Of a stretch of 64,000 bases of DNA, positions 63,516 to 64,000 are shown piece after piece (position 1 is the first letter of the stretch; every line of letters starts with the position of its first letter). The notes under the pieces were generated by a model. The model saw only the letters and a program-made list of their open reading frames with translations. It made no database searches and had not been told where the DNA came from. Where the stretch lies: contig CAYVQP010000001.1 of assembly GCA_964452775.1 (NCBI GenBank), positions 62,001-126,000 of the forward strand, in the 5' to 3' direction. The stretch comes from JACKCB01 sp964452775 (GTDB lineage: Bacteria > Chloroflexota > Anaerolineae > Promineifilales > Promineifilaceae). A program made the position numbers and the translations under genes.

Positions 63516-64000
63516 CTACCAATCATCCCCCTCGGCATCGTCCTCGTCTTCAGCTGAGTAATCCATGTCATTCATTGCAGCCAAATCGGCGGCTATGAAG
63601 TTCTCAGATGCGACCTGCTTCAGGCTGAGGCCAAGCTGCCTTTGTTCCGCGTCAACACGAATGATGCGCACCGCGACCAAGTCGCCGTAGCTTACCACAT
63701 CGCGAGGGTGCTGCACGTGCGCCTCAGACAACTCTGATATATGGATCAAGCCTTCCAACTCGTAATCGTCTTGCAGCCGGGCAAACGCGCCAAACTTGGT
63801 CAGCTTGGTCACGCTGGCCTCCGCCAACTGACCGACGGTATACAACTCATCCAGGATGCTCCAGGGATCTGTTTCCAGCCGCTTGATGCTCAAAGCCACG
63901 CGCTGGCGCTCTTCATCCACATTCAATACATAAACCTGGACGGCATCCCCCAGTGCGACGACTTCTGAAGGATTGCTGACCCGTTTCCAGCTCAGTTCCG
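63516..64000 (-). CDS. S1 RNA-binding domain protein (ribosomal protein S1-like), 5' end outside window
   Basis: The frame stays open to the right edge, so the gene is truncated at its 5' end; 160 residues plus the stop are visible. At the edge is the end of one S1 domain (ELSWKRVSNPSEVVALGDAV, QVYVLNVDEERQRVALSIKR), then a complete second one (VGQLAEASVTKLTKFGAFARL, EGLIHISELSEAH, DLVAVRIIRVDAEQRQLGLS). The C terminus is a very acidic tail. At least two domains in series, with the ELSW motif, point to bacterial S1-like proteins that bind mRNA on the ribosome. The number of domains is unknown. Confidence 0.88.
   Translation of the reverse strand, partial: ELSWKRVSNPSEVVALGDAVQVYVLNVDEERQRVALSIKRLETDPWSILDELYTVGQLAEASVTKLTKFGAFARLQDDYELEGLIHISELSEAHVQHPRDVVSYGDLVAVRIIRVDAEQRQLGLSLKQVASENFIAADLAAMNDMDYSAEDEDDAEGDDW

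Overview
The window looks like a contig from an uncultured or draft-quality Chloroflexi (Anaerolineae/Caldilineae-like) genome. The basis is moderately high G+C with very frequent GCCGGC palindromes, soluble multi-GAF histidine kinases, DUF3048 and DUF2142 proteins, lipoproteins with Thr/Pro-rich linkers, many GTG/TTG starts, and short gene spacing. This lineage call is inference; no rRNA or tRNA gene was seen. There are two runs of 100 N. No CRISPR array, insertion sequence, prophage or integrase was recognised, and no stretch over about 300 bases lacks a gene apart from the second N-run region.

Layout. 1-6077: the end of a hexapeptide-repeat protein, then a signalling cluster (response regulator with degenerate GGDEF, a 1,090-residue cytoplasmic histidine kinase, a single-domain response regulator, and an alpha/beta hydrolase lacking its nucleophile serine). 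6212-8266: a DUF3048 lipoprotein, and a reverse-strand rhodanese/DUF423 pair. 8539-22041: a tightly packed, often overlapping surface-polysaccharide locus with GT2, DUF2304, phosphodiesterase, XrtA-type polysaccharide deacetylase, FemAB-like protein, a 1,724-residue membrane/TPR protein, an anchored exported protein, an MFS transporter and a DegT aminotransferase. 22086-33681: a copper-amine-oxidase-like protein fused to a cytochrome c domain, smpB, two coupled S41 proteases, a GH3-like membrane protein, a lipoprotein with PPC-like repeats, and DUF1697.

33740-40222: a probable single operon with a good promoter and a structured leader. It encodes a NarI-like membrane subunit, a Cys-ligated molybdopterin oxidoreductase (nitrate reductase-like), a small protein, a four-cluster ferredoxin subunit, a Rieske protein, a small membrane protein, a SLAC1/TehA anion channel and a DUF3565 protein. 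Together these look like a membrane-linked molybdoenzyme system with an anion permease.

40330-50813: metallo-beta-lactamase hydrolase, threonine-dehydrogenase-like SDR, membrane glycosyltransferase, LPG-synthase-like protein, a protein made of effector-associated domains next to a rifampicin-phosphotransferase-like dikinase, moeA (5' end lost in a gap) and a methyltransferase-like protein. 51036-60860: a second polysaccharide region (gmd, phosphohexomutase, GT2, GT4, DUF2142 protein, O-antigen ligase), interrupted by a thioesterase and tatD, ending at a strong bidirectional terminator. 60938-64000: reverse-strand clpC and a truncated S1-domain protein.

The observations most worth following up are the catalytically degenerate amine-oxidase/cytochrome fusion, the effector-associated-domain protein coupled to a dikinase, the Rieske-containing molybdoenzyme operon with its leader RNA, and the serine-less hydrolase in the signalling cluster.
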